Positions 21,835 to 33,876 are shown, counted from the stretch's first letter. The stretch is 64,000 nucleotides of DNA from Rhynchosporium graminicola (GCA_900074885.1 FJUW01000076.1:62001-126000), one strand, 5' to 3'. The notes: generated by a model from the sequence alone, not told the origin. Numbers and translations are program-made.

Positions 21835-23658
21835 TCATCTCTTTTCCTTATCATCCCCAATCACATAACCCCTCGCAACACCACTCCTGCCCTCTTCCAC
21901 ATTCGCCGCCTTTTCCTCATCTATATCCTCACTCGTTGCAAAATCGCTTCCCAACCCAGTCCACGTCCTCTGTGTACGCAAGAATTCGGCACCAGGACTT
22001 ACGGTGCCGTTAATAGTAGCTAGATCGCCTCTTGCTCTTTGGGTCAGTGACTTAGATTGAGGCTGCGAAATTGGGGTTTCGGAGGAAGGAGGTGTGGTGG
22101 TGATTTGTCGAGTCGACGTCCGCATAGGCCGAGAAGTAGAGATGTAGCGACCGGTTCGGAGGTCGTAAACTGGTGGTTCTGATTCGGAGTCTGAGTCTTC
22201 ATCATGGCCGCCACTTACGTCAATATGCTGTGCTCCATTCCCGTTCTCCTTCCTTGTCTCGCCCTCCTTACTAACATGCTCGTCCCCTTGACCATTAGCA
22301 TCACCAATTAACCCGCCGAAATCTCCCCTCCAACTCCCATCCCACCCCCTCCCTTGCCCGGCAAGCGCTACGCTCAACTCAAAAGGCGTAACAACACCTT
22401 TATAAAAGTCTCCTCCCTCAATCAAACTACTCTCCCAGCACCCGACTACAACCCAGCCTCCAATCTCACCGAAGTTTGCCAGCTTAGCTGCGTTCACTTT
22501 ACCTACTACAAAGGTATAACTCTTTTTCCCTGCACGAGAGATCAGGTCTCGTAAGGAGGAAAGTGCAGAGAGATGATCGGAGATGGAGAGTGTGTTGATC
22601 AAGATCCCAAGAATGGGAGCTGTTGAGAGAGTTGTTAGGAGAGCGTAGCGACGACGGAGGAGGAGGGACGTGTTGGCTAATATTGCCTGGGTGCTGGGTC
22701 TATTCGTAATTTGGTTGGGAATTTGTGATGAGGTCGTAGGATATATGTACATTTCTTTTACTCTCGAAGCGAGTGTCAACAGTAAAGCTTTCGGAGGCTC
22801 GGATATATGCCAAAGTCCATAATCGGCCAGGTTCTCCTTAACATCCTCATCCACAAGTCGATTGGGCACTACACTTCCCGGATCTCGAATTACCTCTGGC
22901 GCGGTCAGATTACTGTATCCGTTCTCCCTCAACGCTGCTACTAATATCGGTACGTGGATCTGATACGTGATATCTGCCATGACCAAAACCTTCGCCTCAA
23001 GATCAGGAAACGTTTGTGTGAATGAAGATATTGCTGAGGGCAAAGAGAGAAGTTGTGAAGTGTATATGTAAATGACTGGTAATCGAGTTGTGGGGGAGAG
23101 GCAGGATCGCCCGTAATGTATTACTACATCCGCAGATACATGCTCAGCTGCTATTTCGTCGACACAGCAGGAGCCGTAGGATGTATCTGCTAGGATATAG
23201 AAGCGTATCCTCTGCTCTGAAACTCTTCCTGCTAACTGTGTGTTTCCGTTCGATTTGATGGCCTCAATATTTCCGTCTGTAGTGTTCGTCGAAAGGGCGT
23301 TGAAATCTGTCTCTAGCTTCTCTGTTGTCGTATCTTCCATCTGCCCTGGTATCCGAACCCCATTACGTTCTGAAGTCTGATTCCCCTCCTCAACCCAGGC
23401 CTCACAACCCCTCTCCAATTCACTTACAACCCTCGCCGCAAGACCTAACATCCTGTCTGGAAATTGCAGCGCAACCCTCCTATATCCACCTCTCCGTACC
23501 TCCTTAACCGCCCGTTCAATCTCAAATACCTCTTTAAATGCATTGTCTGTATATATTTGTGTGAAAGAGGAGGTGGAAAAAGAGGCTGGTGTCGGGTCTT
23601 CGAAGATGTGGGATTCGGGGGTGGAAAGAACGGGGGCTTGGGTTGCTTGAACAGCCAT
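21835..23658 (-). CDS. DPH2: Diphthamide biosynthesis protein 2 (Dph1-Dph2 radical SAM-type complex subunit)
   Basis: Subunit of the Dph1-Dph2 [4Fe-4S] enzyme that moves the 3-amino-3-carboxypropyl group of S-adenosylmethionine onto a histidine of translation elongation factor 2, the first step of diphthamide formation in the cytosol. It is one uninterrupted frame of 607 aa. Landmarks: V-A-L-Q-F-P-D-R-M at 62-70, ILADTSYGSCCVDE at about 155-168 (cluster-region cysteines 164/165), V-I-H-Y-G-R-S-C-L-S, and GGWVVVGCWESSLIEGG around 400-416 (Cys407), then F-E-L-S-V-A-L-A-G. The segment 92-148 is a low-complexity insertion. The C-terminal 150 residues are an acidic and Ser/Thr-rich extension. The start at 23658 is the first ATG of the frame, and the family core begins at about residue 40. 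It stands alone, without diphthamide-pathway neighbours. Confidence 0.93.
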   Translation of the reverse strand: MAVQATQAPVLSTPESHIFEDPTPASFSTSSFTQIYTDNAFKEVFEIERAVKEVRRGGYRRVALQFPDRMLGLAARVVSELERGCEAWVEEGNQTSERNGVRIPGQMEDTTTEKLETDFNALSTNTTDGNIEAIKSNGNTQLAGRVSEQRIRFYILADTSYGSCCVDEIAAEHVSADVVIHYGRSCLSPTTRLPVIYIYTSQLLSLPSAISSFTQTFPDLEAKVLVMADITYQIHVPILVAALRENGYSNLTAPEVIRDPGSVVPNRLVDEDVKENLADYGLWHISEPPKALLLTLASRVKEMYIYPTTSSQIPNQITNRPSTQAILANTSLLLRRRYALLTTLSTAPILGILINTLSISDHLSALSSLRDLISRAGKKSYTFVVGKVNAAKLANFGEIGGWVVVGCWESSLIEGGDFYKGVVTPFELSVALAGQGRGWDGSWRGDFGGLIGDANGQGDEHVSKEGETRKENGNGAQHIDVSGGHDEDSDSESEPPVYDLRTGRYISTSRPMRTSTRQITTTPPSSETPISQPQSKSLTQRARGDLATINGTVSPGAEFLRTQRTWTGLGSDFATSEDIDEEKAANVEEGRSGVARGYVIGDDKEKR

Positions 23659-24333
23659 CAGAATTGCATTCAGAGTTGGCGGAATTTATGATGAACCGGT
23701 GGGGTAAGATGCATGAGAAGAAGAAAGGGGCAAGATATTTATGAAGTTGGAGGCAAGATGTCGTTTTTTGGCTTGGAGGGGTAATTATTTTCTGCCGCCT
23801 GTTCCCAAGGCGGTGAAGAGGCTGTATTTGAAACATCTGGGCCTGTGATTTCAATGGAGGATTTCGAGCTCGTTTATTTGTTTACTTTATATATTCCGCT
23901 AGATGTCAGGTCTCATCATGTTGATGTCCATTATTGAAGGCTCGTGTGTTTTTAGTTGACCATTCATTCCATTTCCATCGCGTCATTTCCATATCATATT
24001 ATCGTCCTTTCATTACAGGAGAAAGTCTCTTTTCTCCCTGCATTCCTCAAACCGTCTTTGCGCATAGAAATCCTCATGAACTTTTGCACATATGTATGTA
24101 TGCACAAGTCTGAGCGAATCTATCGGAATAAGCCATTCGATCATAACAGCAGTTGCCCATCCTCTGATACCCTCATCGATCAATCATAAACCCCTCCTGG
24201 AAAGCAGAAAAATGAAGAAGAAGATCGGAAATCCGAACGGGTATAGTAGCATCCAAACATCCCAGACAAGAGCCCTACACAAAATTCCCTCCAATTTTTC
24301 ACCTACCCCTTCCATTATCCATCCCAAGTACAA
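23659..24333. other. Intergenic between two minus-strand genes
   Basis: Holds the 5' region of DPH2 and the 3' region of the next gene. No frame with a recognisable domain was seen. Confidence 0.5.
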
Positions 24334-27180
24334 TCAAATCATATCTCTAAAGCTGTCCTCATCGAAATCCTTAATGTTGTACCCAGCCTTCTGAGTCTGA
24401 ATAGGAAGGCCAAAGTCGCTCTTCGTTCCAGCGCCACCATTTCCACCTCGAGGACCACGATGAACGTAATCTTGTCCCTCCTCTCTCATTCGTCGTCTCT
24501 GGACCTCTTTCCGAGGCCCCATATCAATACTTCTCTCTCTCTCGACAGCTCTATCCCGATCCATGTACTCCCTACCCTCTTCGCGAATAGGCCAATACTC
24601 TTCGACCTTCTCAATACCAGGTGCATAACCACTACAACTACTTTCCTCCTTTCTACCACCACCAGCGGTAACGTATCCTCTTCGACCACCGGCAGAAGAC
24701 GATCTACCAGACACAGAACCTGATACACTATCATTAAACAGCGTCGGACTGCGCATATTCATCGAGCCAGCATCACTAGATGTAACACTACCCGGCGCAG
24801 ACGAGCGAACAGATCCATGCATGCCAGGTCCTCCACGCCGCGAGATAACAACTGGCGCTTCGGGTCTCCATGTATCACGGACAGTCCAGCAGTAACTACG
24901 ATTATGACTAGCCTCTCCAGCCATGAATTCCGGATTCGCGCCCTTCCAAGGTGGCGTGCCTCTCAATCTCGGATTAAGGTGATATGATACATCTTTGATG
25001 TAGCGGAGATTTGGAGTGTCCACTGAGACCGAAGCGAGGATTTGCAGAACGCCATAGATGAGAATCCAACGGCCACGACGGGCAGCGTAAGGATCGACAT
25101 CGCCTGCTTGATCAGACTTTTCGAATCTGACGTACGAATCAACGAGGTCGTTATTGGTGAAGTCCGAGCCGAGAAGGTAGATGTTCGTTGATTCCGTATA
25201 AGCCAAAGCAGCTCTCCGCTCGGCCATCTTGCTATCTTGCTTGGTGGGAGCTTTCTTCGATGTCTTGAACTGATTATTCCTCGAATCGTTACGGACGGGC
25301 AGGGATTCTGGAACAAGGGGATATGGGTGTGGGATGTGTGGGAATCTGTGAGTGTTGTCAAAAGCGACGATGATTTCAGTGAAAGGGCAGTCATCCGTAT
25401 CAGCGTTGAAGCCACGGTTTCTTGGGTCGACGATATTCCATTTTCGACCGTTACGCTCCACAGAACCGTCCCAAGCCACGTCGCGATTGACAAGATAGTC
25501 GTACAGGGAACCAAAGTCCTTCTGGAGTTTCTTAGCCAGGCCTCTGGTGAGCCATTGCTCATCTCCGTCAGGTGAGACCGGTGGCCAAACTTCGTACATG
25601 TTCTGATAGTGTGAAAGGAAGAATTTGCGGAGACGTTCGAAAGCTGCTCTGGCTGGAGGGGAGTTCGTGCTCATTTCTGGCCACATGTCATCGAAATTGA
25701 AGTCGACAAAGCGTTCTTCGCATGCTGTGATGCGAGCGGTGACCTCATAGCTTGCTCGCTCTAGCAGAGCTCGAGTGATCGGAGTCACATATTTGTATTC
25801 CGGAGCGTTCTGGAGACGCAGATACATGCCTGAGCAGTGGACATATGCTTCTTTCCATCCTTCTTCCCAGCGGATTGATGAGGTTTCACTCCATGCGAGT
25901 AAGGAAACGGCGTTTGATGGGTTGTCACGTACGTCGTCAATGCCCTTAATCACAAGATAGTCGATGATCATCCCAGCAGCATCAACATCGTCTGGCATAT
26001 ATACCTCGAGACGGTCATACAAATCCGTCAAAGCTTGATACAAGTTCAATCCGACAAGTGAAGTTTGATATAGCAGTGCAAAAACATTGCGGGTAGCGAC
26101 TTGATGGCGAATAGTGTCGGTCTTGGATTGGCTCATAGGAGGTGGAAAGTAGATCTCATACGAGATTTGACCGTCGAATCCACCAGAAGCACTACCATCC
26201 GAGGTAGGAGGAGTTGGGTGTCGTTGTCTGCCTTGATTCATATGAGGATTCCGCATATTAGGAGAGTTAATGAGGGAGGGTGGCATACTGAAGTTATTTC
26301 CCTCGTCAATTGAACCTTCACGGAGCAGGGTGATGAGATGTCTCGACTCGGTCTGCTCGATGACATGAGAAGACAGTCTGAAGGATGGTGGCGGTCTGGA
26401 GGCATGATGAGTGTCGTGGCCAAAGTAGATGAGTGTATCTCCATTGGGGTCCCAGAGCTCAGGATCTTTTCGAAGCTTGTTCCAAGCCATAGACGGTCTT
26501 CCTGATCCCATCCATCTTCTCAACTGCGGTCCTTGCGAAATCGCTGGGAGTCTCCCAGTTGGAGGAGCAGGTCTTACGCACCCACCCTCTTCACCAAATC
26601 CTTGGGCCCGACTATGGCTTCTCGGAAAAGCAGGAGCAATGAATTCGTCGGCATCCAACTCTGGAATATCCTGACGATTTGCCCCATCAGTAGCCGGTTT
26701 GAAATCCTCCTCAGCTTTCTTCTTCTTCTTCCCACCGCCGAAAGTTAGCACTCCTCTGATTTTCTCGCTCTGCTTATCCATCTTTGTCCTAAAGGACGAT
26801 TTCTCAATCCCGGAAACGTCAATGACGGGAACCTGCGGCTTGCGGACACGCGCATATGCAAGGTCGTCCGAGCCACCAGAGACATTGGTACGGATGGTAA
26901 CGATCTCATTGTTTTGGTCGCGATCTCGCTCCCGATCCCAATTTTGATACTGGTTCTGATTTTGATACTGACCTTGGTATTGAGGTTGGGTCTGGTTTCT
27001 GAATGGGACGTCAGTCGTGTATTGCGGTTGGCGACCCTGGGGCATGGGGAGGTCATCAATGGAGAGTGCTTTATTCGAGGGCTGCTTGTCGGATTCTCCA
27101 TCGTTGCTAAATACGATAGCTTCTTTCTCTGACTTGATCTTGGTCTTCTCCTTGCGCACGTACGCGCTTCTTCCTGACAT
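24334..27180 (-). CDS. DUF8004-like fungal conserved protein (948 aa)
   Basis: Single uninterrupted frame of 948 aa. N-terminal ~200 residues are charged and disordered, with a Gln/Asn-rich stretch (Q-P-Q-Y-Q-G-Q-Y-Q-N) and a basic patch G-G-G-K-K-K-K-K. A conserved fungal core follows: W-N-K-L-R-K-D-P-E-L-W-D-P-N-G-D-T-L-I-Y-F-G, then P-P-S-F-R-L-S-S-H-V-I-E, and later an alpha-rich region from about 345 to 530 (F-A-L-L-Y-Q-T-S-L-V-G, M-I-I-D-Y-L-V-I-K-G-I-D-D-V-R, V-S-L-L-A-W-S-E). This order matches fungal proteins carrying a DUF8004 domain as I remember them. The C-terminal ~150 residues are Ser/Arg/Gly-rich and low complexity. No catalytic motif, signal peptide or membrane helix is visible. 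Function unknown. Confidence 0.8.
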   Translation of the reverse strand: MSGRSAYVRKEKTKIKSEKEAIVFSNDGESDKQPSNKALSIDDLPMPQGRQPQYTTDVPFRNQTQPQYQGQYQNQNQYQNWDRERDRDQNNEIVTIRTNVSGGSDDLAYARVRKPQVPVIDVSGIEKSSFRTKMDKQSEKIRGVLTFGGGKKKKKAEEDFKPATDGANRQDIPELDADEFIAPAFPRSHSRAQGFGEEGGCVRPAPPTGRLPAISQGPQLRRWMGSGRPSMAWNKLRKDPELWDPNGDTLIYFGHDTHHASRPPPSFRLSSHVIEQTESRHLITLLREGSIDEGNNFSMPPSLINSPNMRNPHMNQGRQRHPTPPTSDGSASGGFDGQISYEIYFPPPMSQSKTDTIRHQVATRNVFALLYQTSLVGLNLYQALTDLYDRLEVYMPDDVDAAGMIIDYLVIKGIDDVRDNPSNAVSLLAWSETSSIRWEEGWKEAYVHCSGMYLRLQNAPEYKYVTPITRALLERASYEVTARITACEERFVDFNFDDMWPEMSTNSPPARAAFERLRKFFLSHYQNMYEVWPPVSPDGDEQWLTRGLAKKLQKDFGSLYDYLVNRDVAWDGSVERNGRKWNIVDPRNRGFNADTDDCPFTEIIVAFDNTHRFPHIPHPYPLVPESLPVRNDSRNNQFKTSKKAPTKQDSKMAERRAALAYTESTNIYLLGSDFTNNDLVDSYVRFEKSDQAGDVDPYAARRGRWILIYGVLQILASVSVDTPNLRYIKDVSYHLNPRLRGTPPWKGANPEFMAGEASHNRSYCWTVRDTWRPEAPVVISRRGGPGMHGSVRSSAPGSVTSSDAGSMNMRSPTLFNDSVSGSVSGRSSSAGGRRGYVTAGGGRKEESSCSGYAPGIEKVEEYWPIREEGREYMDRDRAVERERSIDMGPRKEVQRRRMREEGQDYVHRGPRGGNGGAGTKSDFGLPIQTQKAGYNIKDFDEDSFRDMI

Positions 27181-30100
27181 CTTGGTAGAGTGCTTGCGAT
27201 CTTAGAGCTCGAACATAGGGTGTTGTGTAATGGGTGTGAAAAGTGAGGTCGAGAGAGGTGATAAGGTATTGGATCTTCGAGGTGAAAACTTTGACATTAA
27301 CAGACCGATAATGCCAGTCTCGAAAGTTACTATTCACGTGGCTTAAACAAAGGCAGTTAGATAGGAATCCACAATCCGGTGATTTGGGAGTAGAGGCAGA
27401 TCGACACGTTGTTCGATGTTGTGACGATTGGGTTTAGGTTTAGGTTTAGCTTCGGCGTACAGTAGATGAGGAACGAACGTGGGGCCGACTCGTAGGGCTG
27501 TAGAAATCTAGACAAGGCTGTAAATGGCAATCGTGGTGTTGTGTTGACAAGAGTTCAGCTTCGAGGCTGCGCTAGGCAGATATTTAGAGTCGTTCAAGCG
27601 AGCGACAATAATACTGTAACAGCGGAAACTGTTTAGAAGAATTCTGAACAGCGAACGGTAGAAGTTATGTAGTCATTCAAGCAGAGAAGGGCTGTATGTA
27701 TGATTCGCAGCTTATGCCAAGATATTACAACCGTTCTTGAGAGGAACAAAGGGAGGTTCCGAAATGCAGTGATGCACTGGGGGCGGCATGGAGGCGTGTG
27801 ATGGGCATGATGATTCCAGGGGTGCGATGGGAGCTAGAGCTAGAGCAGAAGGCCACGATTTGCTTCTTCCTCCCAATAATCCAACCATTAGTTTCGGAAG
27901 TATCACTGGAATCTATCGTTGGATCTGATATCAAAGTAGACATCCGAGGAAGTTGTTTCTATTAGACGAAATAACTTTAAATGATCGATTTTTGTTGGAA
28001 ACGGAGCGATCGAGATGCTTTCATGGGCAAAGCAAGGAAGTAAACCATATTGCAGGGCCGGGCAGGATAAAACAGGGTGTATTCTCCTACTGTAGAAGTG
28101 AGAAGTGAGGCCGGATTCCCATTTCAGGGACCAGGATTTTGCCGTATTGGTAGATCTGCGGAGTTGTGGAGCAAGGTAAGGTCTAGTATCTTTTGTGGAA
28201 TTCCTTGGAGGCAGGGAGTGGGTAATTGTATACAGTACTCGCATATCATTAGTTCAAGCAATCCGAGTTTAGTGGAGCTGTTTTTTGAGCTTCGAGACAT
28301 TGTATTGGTCGCTGTCAGTGTCAGTGCAGTATCTTTGACGTCTTTTCGGACAGCAAATGCAAGTCATCGGGTGTTCAAGTATGGAGAAGTAGAAATGCAC
28401 ATGTAGCGAGCCACTCTTACTTCTTTCACTATCGATCAATGCAATTCGGAAGATGGGGGCCAGCGAATGCCCGGTGGTATAAAGTCTCACGATACCTCAC
28501 GCCATTAATCACGGCACTTTACGCTTTTGAAGCCTCGGAAGAGACTTGCAGTAGCGACGGGCTTTCACCATGCATGGCGATATGTACCATGGATAAGGAT
28601 GTAGTGCTCAGTACATTCCGAACTGGTAATCGGCAGTAACCCCTCCGTACATCTAATACATGCATGATCGTAAACCATGACGCAAGCTCATGTATCTACC
28701 AGACTTTCCGGTATGGCCATCAGAAAGGTTCGAAAAAATATCATGACTTTAGAATTGAAAACACCGTTTCTCCTATCGAGTGAGCCTAAGTCCGTTATTA
28801 TCAGGAATAAGAGGCTCGAGGGGCAAGGTAGCATTTCCTTTAAGAAGGCTTGCTTCAGTCCGCATCGCATTGCATTATTGTAACATTTGCGTCCGTTGAA
28901 GATAGGGAGAGCTGGGAAGCTTCAACCCTCAAAATCCAACATCCATCTAGGAATAAACAATAGCAACTCGAAACCCTACTACTTCCACAGCGACCCAAGT
29001 ATCTCATCACGTCTAGCGACTAGAGCCTAGATGTAAACTCCCCGCGGTGAGACTGAATCTTGATGGCTCCGCAGGGTACAGGCTTGGAAAGAACACGGGA
29101 TTACGGTAAGCTGTGGGCTTCAAGCTGCATGTTCTCTTGTTTCAATCCAACTGCCGGTATTAAAGTTCAGATTCATGTTGAACTGCCGTCGAGCAGCCTA
29201 CTGCGTGCGATTTCATGCTGTACCGATGGTACCTGTCAGACACTCGAGCTATACCATGTCTGTAGATTGTCAGATTCAATCTAACGACAACAGACTAGAA
29301 AGACCTGGACTCTAGACATATTATTTCTTTTTACGAGCCAAATCTACACCACCATTATTGAAAAGTGCCTTCAAGACACATACTTCATATTCGCCGAAAG
29401 TGTTTCAATTGAAGAAGGTAGACGGCTTCGTATTCGAGGGGATTATCTTTTCGAGCCCTAACACCCATATACAGAAGGCCGGCTAAGGAGAACACATTCG
29501 GTACGCTCATTTGGCTTCATGTACCTCTGTACAGATGCAGTAAGTGACTGGGATTGGAGGACATTGCTTTCCCCAGCTTCCTTCCTTGGTCCGGTTCCGC
29601 GCCGTCGTAATCTCGGCAAATCGTCAAAAGAAGGATCCGATTACCAGCAATGAAGGAACGAATAGTGAAGAATAAAGTAGTCGATTGAATGGCAATTCGA
29701 TAGGTACAAATCTATATCCATATTGGAGAAGCAGAAGAAGTCGAAAATATTAGGGTCCTAAACTATCTCACTCTGGCCTGAAAACCGACCGCGTGGCACA
29801 GCGTCCGAGCGGAGCGGAGAATATAGTAGCGGAAGAGGCGGGTCGGAGATGTCTGATAACGGAGAATACACCTATTTTAGTACCATGCGCCGGTGCTTAA
29901 CTTCATCGATATATTTTACACATCGCATAAAGTCGAAAAGTTAGAGTACTGTAGTTTGCGAGCTTTCATTTGTCTTTCGAAAGGTGTCTCCGAATTTACC
30001 GGCTTGCTCTCGCTTCAGGAAATAATTGGCGGGGTGTTTTGACTTCTTGATTTCTCTGATTGAATTCTCAACTCCTACGCTACGGATTCCAGGAACTGAT

Positions 30101-31834
30101 CCTATCAGAGTACTCCTTGTAACATCCCAGCGTGACGATCAAACGGCTCGAAAGGTTCAAACTTGGTCGTTTCCGCGTAAGGGAAAAGAGCCTGGAGTGG
30201 GCTGATGTCAGATCTTCAACTCTCGACTCCTTTTTACGGAACTATGAGTCGAAATCAAGACTTCGATAAAACGAGTTTTCTCACAATGTAGCAATGTATC
30301 TTCTTGTTTCCGTTTGGTCATTGCGGCTATTATTATTGCACATTTGTTAAGAAAGATCTAAACAAGCAGCGCTTGAAGTCTCCTTAAGATTCAATTTTTG
30401 CGGCTTTCATGTCCTTTTCTTTCACTAATCTTCTTTCGCTAGTCATCGACCATGGAATATCGATATGGACACATCCTCTTTATATCCCTTTTATGATTCT
30501 TCTTTAGATTCGAGATCTTTTGCTTTGGGAAGTTCTGAAAATCACTGTGCTCTTGCATTTGGTACTATTTTGATTGGCTTATGTTCATTTCCTGGTGTTT
30601 CTTCTTGATACTCTAATTCAATTCTGGGCTCATATTGTCAACCTCTTTCTTTTATATCAACGAAGCCCGTACTCACTTTGCCTAAAACGTTTCCTCCAAA
30701 CCTCGACTTGCTCTTGCACTCCACACACCTATACTGCTGCAGATATTTCACATTCAGCAATCTCCAAGCATATTTTGATTATTTCCGTGCATCTAATCAA
30801 TCTCATCTTCAAGTGTAGTCCTGTGTGATCTTGCGCTCAATGTCGTCATGTCACATGATGTGAAATCCCTACTGATGAAAGTCACACGATCGCAACCTAA
30901 AGATGTCACTTAAAGAATCTATGGTCATCTAGACCCCAAGGTTGCAGGGGTAAGGGCAGCTCATGCAGCTAAAAGGTAGCTGCTGCAGCCGCGCCATACA
31001 TACATCGAAGGATTCAAAGGTTTTGCCACCTGGGGCTGCGACATGCAACAAAGAGAATAGGAGGATGGAGAGCAAGATGTGGCCGCGAGTTTCCTGTAAG
31101 ATGAGCTTGTTGCCCTCTTCTTACTGTACGAGTTTAGGGCGAAAATTTGACGGACGAGGGTGATCTGGGAGATATTTGCGGCTGAGGCTAAGGCTGAGTC
31201 TGAGCGGTATGTTTGTATGTGGAGTGGAGAGGGAAGGTTCTGGGCTGAAGCCTGATGAGTGGGAAGCTGATGGTTCTTGAGAACTGGGACTTGAATACAA
31301 AGCTTGAAAAGTAATCGTATCATGAATGAAGATGCGTGTGCTGCCCAATGAGGTACATATATATAACTCTGTTGGCTGTAGGGTTGTCGAAGAAAGGCAG
31401 GTATCTGGTACAGTCTAAAGTGTAATTGAAGTTTAACGGGTGGTGAGGCTATGAACCGTTCAGCTTGGATAGACCTCGAGCTAGAGCTATAATCAAACCT
31501 TGCATTCGCTCAGGTTGGTTTTAAGGTTTGGTCCTAAGCTCTTTAACCAGGCAAACGTTTCATCTCATACTATGTCTAGGACTCAATGTGGAATGCTTTT
31601 ATAACTCATATCAATGAAGCAACTCTTTATAACTTCGAGCATTATTACACTGAGTTAAGGTATTGAACAATATTGGAAATTGCTATTTTGCTAACAGAAT
31701 TTAGAGTTCCTGCCACTTCTTCACCGCAATCACAAGCACTGCTTTGCAGCGATCGAAAGCTTGACCGAGCTTATTTTTACCCCGAGGTGATGGGCGAATG
31801 GAGAGACAATAACTACTTACAGGATCTTTCTACT
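27181..31834. other. Gene-poor region before the repeat block
   Basis: About 4.65 kb with no supported gene. Reading frames are short (maximum 120 codons on minus 30961-31323) and lack domains. GGTTTA/TTTAGG repeats occur near 27,430. Base composition looks ordinary, unlike the A/T-rich block that starts sharply at 31,843. Confidence 0.5.
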
Positions 31835-31842
31835 TTGTTTTA
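31835..31842. repeat. MULE target-site duplication, left copy
   Basis: TTGTTTTA, identical to 46131-46138 on the far side of the element. Confidence 0.88.
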
Positions 31843-31891
31843 GGCCACAGCTAAATCGACATACGTGAATAGCTAAATCGGCATACGCTAA
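31843..31891 (+). repeat. MULE terminal inverted repeat, left
   Basis: Starts GGCCACAGCTAAATCG. It matches the reverse complement of 46082-46130 over 49 bases with one difference (G versus A in the second inner unit). It contains a near-duplicate 17-base unit, AGCTAAATCGRCATACG, repeated once. Confidence 0.92.
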
Positions 31892-32186
31892 TTGCCGAGC
31901 TGAAAATGAGGAGTATATTGATCACTACTAAGATTTATATATATAACTATATATACTATATAATAGCTGCCCCTCTCTATGCTAAATCATTAAAATTATC
32001 TTTAAACTCCGTATCCTAGGTATATACCTCTACCTCCCTAATTATATCTTTCTTAATTAAAGCTTCACTAGCTATAGTAGTATCTTCTATACTATCTACG
32101 TGATAGATTGATAATATACTATATATATACCCTCTCTCCCTCCGTGTACCGGGTTTATAGCTATCTTAATGCTTACCCTTAAGCTT

Positions 32187-33791
32187 CTATATAGCTATTA
32201 TAGTCGATAATACGCTGTTTTGTACTATAGGAGGCTGCTTAAGTGATACAGGGGCAGAGCTAGAGGGGAATTCAAATAATGAGGGGTCCCGGCGTGTATT
32301 TGAAAGTACTACTCTACCTCTAAGAGTACTCTTCGGTCTGCTTTTACCTCTAACCTTTAAAGGATTTAATAGAGGAAGGGGAGCTAGGGGAGCTGAATAC
32401 ACTGATTCAGGCCTATCGTAATACTAGTAGTAATGAATATCGCTCAGAAGGATACTGCTACTTTGCTATCGCTTCCAGAGTATATAGTAGCATAGTAGTC
32501 CAAAGGCCTACTGTATAGTATATATATAGCTATTCGGTAGGGGCCCTCTAGAGGGAAGTTTACTAGCTTCTTATACGATTTTCTGGAGAGCCCGGGTATG
32601 AATATATAGAAGAATTGCAGCTAGAATAGGTATATTTATACTATAACGAGGCCTTAATAGCTATTATATAATAGCTAAGGATATACCGGATTACTAAGCG
32701 GTCTAAAAGAGCTATAATTTAAGGAATACCCCCCTTAGATCAGTATGCCTATATTATAAATATAGCTTCAAAGTAGCGTAGCAACCTTCGATTAGACTAG
32801 TAACTATAACTCCAAAGTAGTATAATTAGTCTACTTAGAAAGCTATAAGTTTCTCCTTCTAAAGTAGCTAGGTACTCTTATAGTAGCTTATAGCACCTGG
32901 AGGAAACTCGGCACGTAGCTTCTTAAGGGAATCATTATATACCTTACTATTTATACTAGTAAGTAGTATATTCTAGGAGCTCAGAAATACTTAGAACTAC
33001 GGGTAGCGCGTCTAGTTTCTATCGACTTTAACCGGCCTAGGGAAGTACTTCTTAGTCTTTATAAGTACATTCATATTAACGTGCTACTAGCAGAGGAGGT
33101 AGCGAGCAGATAGAAAGAATATTTCTATATACTTAATTAGAGCTAATTCTCTATCTATTATAATAGAAATTAGCTCTTGAATCATATGCTAAACTATTAG
33201 ATCTCTTAGTTATAGAACAGCCTAATTATAGTCGTTTTCAGTCTCTTCTGATAGAAAGACTAGCCTAAGCTAAATAACTATATTATTTCTAGTAATACTA
33301 TAAATATTCAGTAAAAGTATATTAAATCGGTTTATTTTATAAGTATAATCGAGGAGAAGAACGTCGGAGTGGTATTTCTAGAGTTTTATAGATATAAGGT
33401 ATATAAAGAAGAGTCGTTGTAAAGGACCGCTTTAAGGGTAGAATTAAGGGGAGAAGTCGTTTACTTAAAGCTTCTATAATTATAAGTAAAGACTTAAAAC
33501 CTTTAGAGCTATATACCTCTATAAGCTACTAAATAGGCGTCTTTACACCTAGCTCTCTTTTGCGCTCTAATTATACGAGATTAGAGATATCTTTAGAAAG
33601 TAGGGAGATATTAGCACCTAGCGCCTCCTCCTGTAAAGCTAATAGAATTTGAGCGTTTAGTACACCGGCCTTAGCTAGAGAGCTAATAGTTATACGCGTT
33701 TCTACCGGAAGGGAAGTAATTCTGTATGCTAGGTGCGCTATAATATCTGCAGATGCCGTATAATTATATATAGCCTCTAAAACCTTCACTT
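32187..33791 (-). pseudogene. MULE transposase, central and C-terminal fragment
   Basis: Minus-strand remnants in order: A-S-A-D-I-I-A-H-L-A-Y-R-I-T-S-L-P and the following helical segment ending D-I-S-N-L-V (33.57-33.79 kb); Y-K-I-N-R-F-N-I-L-L-L-N-I near 33.3 kb, the YKTNRFNMPLLNI strand of the catalytic domain; L-V-F-L-S-E-E-T-E-N-D-Y near 33.2 kb; D-R-E-L-A-L near 33.13 kb; and a C-terminal K-V-R-G-K-S-R-P-K with T-R-R-D-P-S at 32.2-32.4 kb. Many TAG/TAA codons interrupt these blocks, often where Trp or Gln stands in intact copies. Expression as protein is not possible from this copy. Confidence 0.82.
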
Positions 33792-33796
33792 CCTAC
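33792..33796. repeat. Element B target-site duplication, left copy
   Basis: CCTAC, repeated at 45600-45604. Confidence 0.8.
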
Positions 33797-33876
33797 TATA
33801 ACGACACAAGACTCAAGGCGGTATATAAGTAAGAATAAACGAGTAGGGAGGCTAAGAGCGATCTTATATAGTCTAC
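33797..33876 (-). repeat. LTR of element B, left fragment
   Basis: 80 bases that match the first 80 of the right LTR (45332-45411) with a few transition differences. Element A begins directly after it; the remaining ~187 bases of this LTR are not present after the gap at 40385. Confidence 0.85.

Noticed and set aside
27425..27455. TTTAGG/GGTTTA repeats resembling telomere sequence
   Set aside because: Only about three units and of the wrong type for fungal TTAGGG telomeres; probably chance.
30574..30828. 84-codon hydrophobic frame
   Set aside because: Composition follows a T-rich tract; no homologous pattern or splice context supports it.
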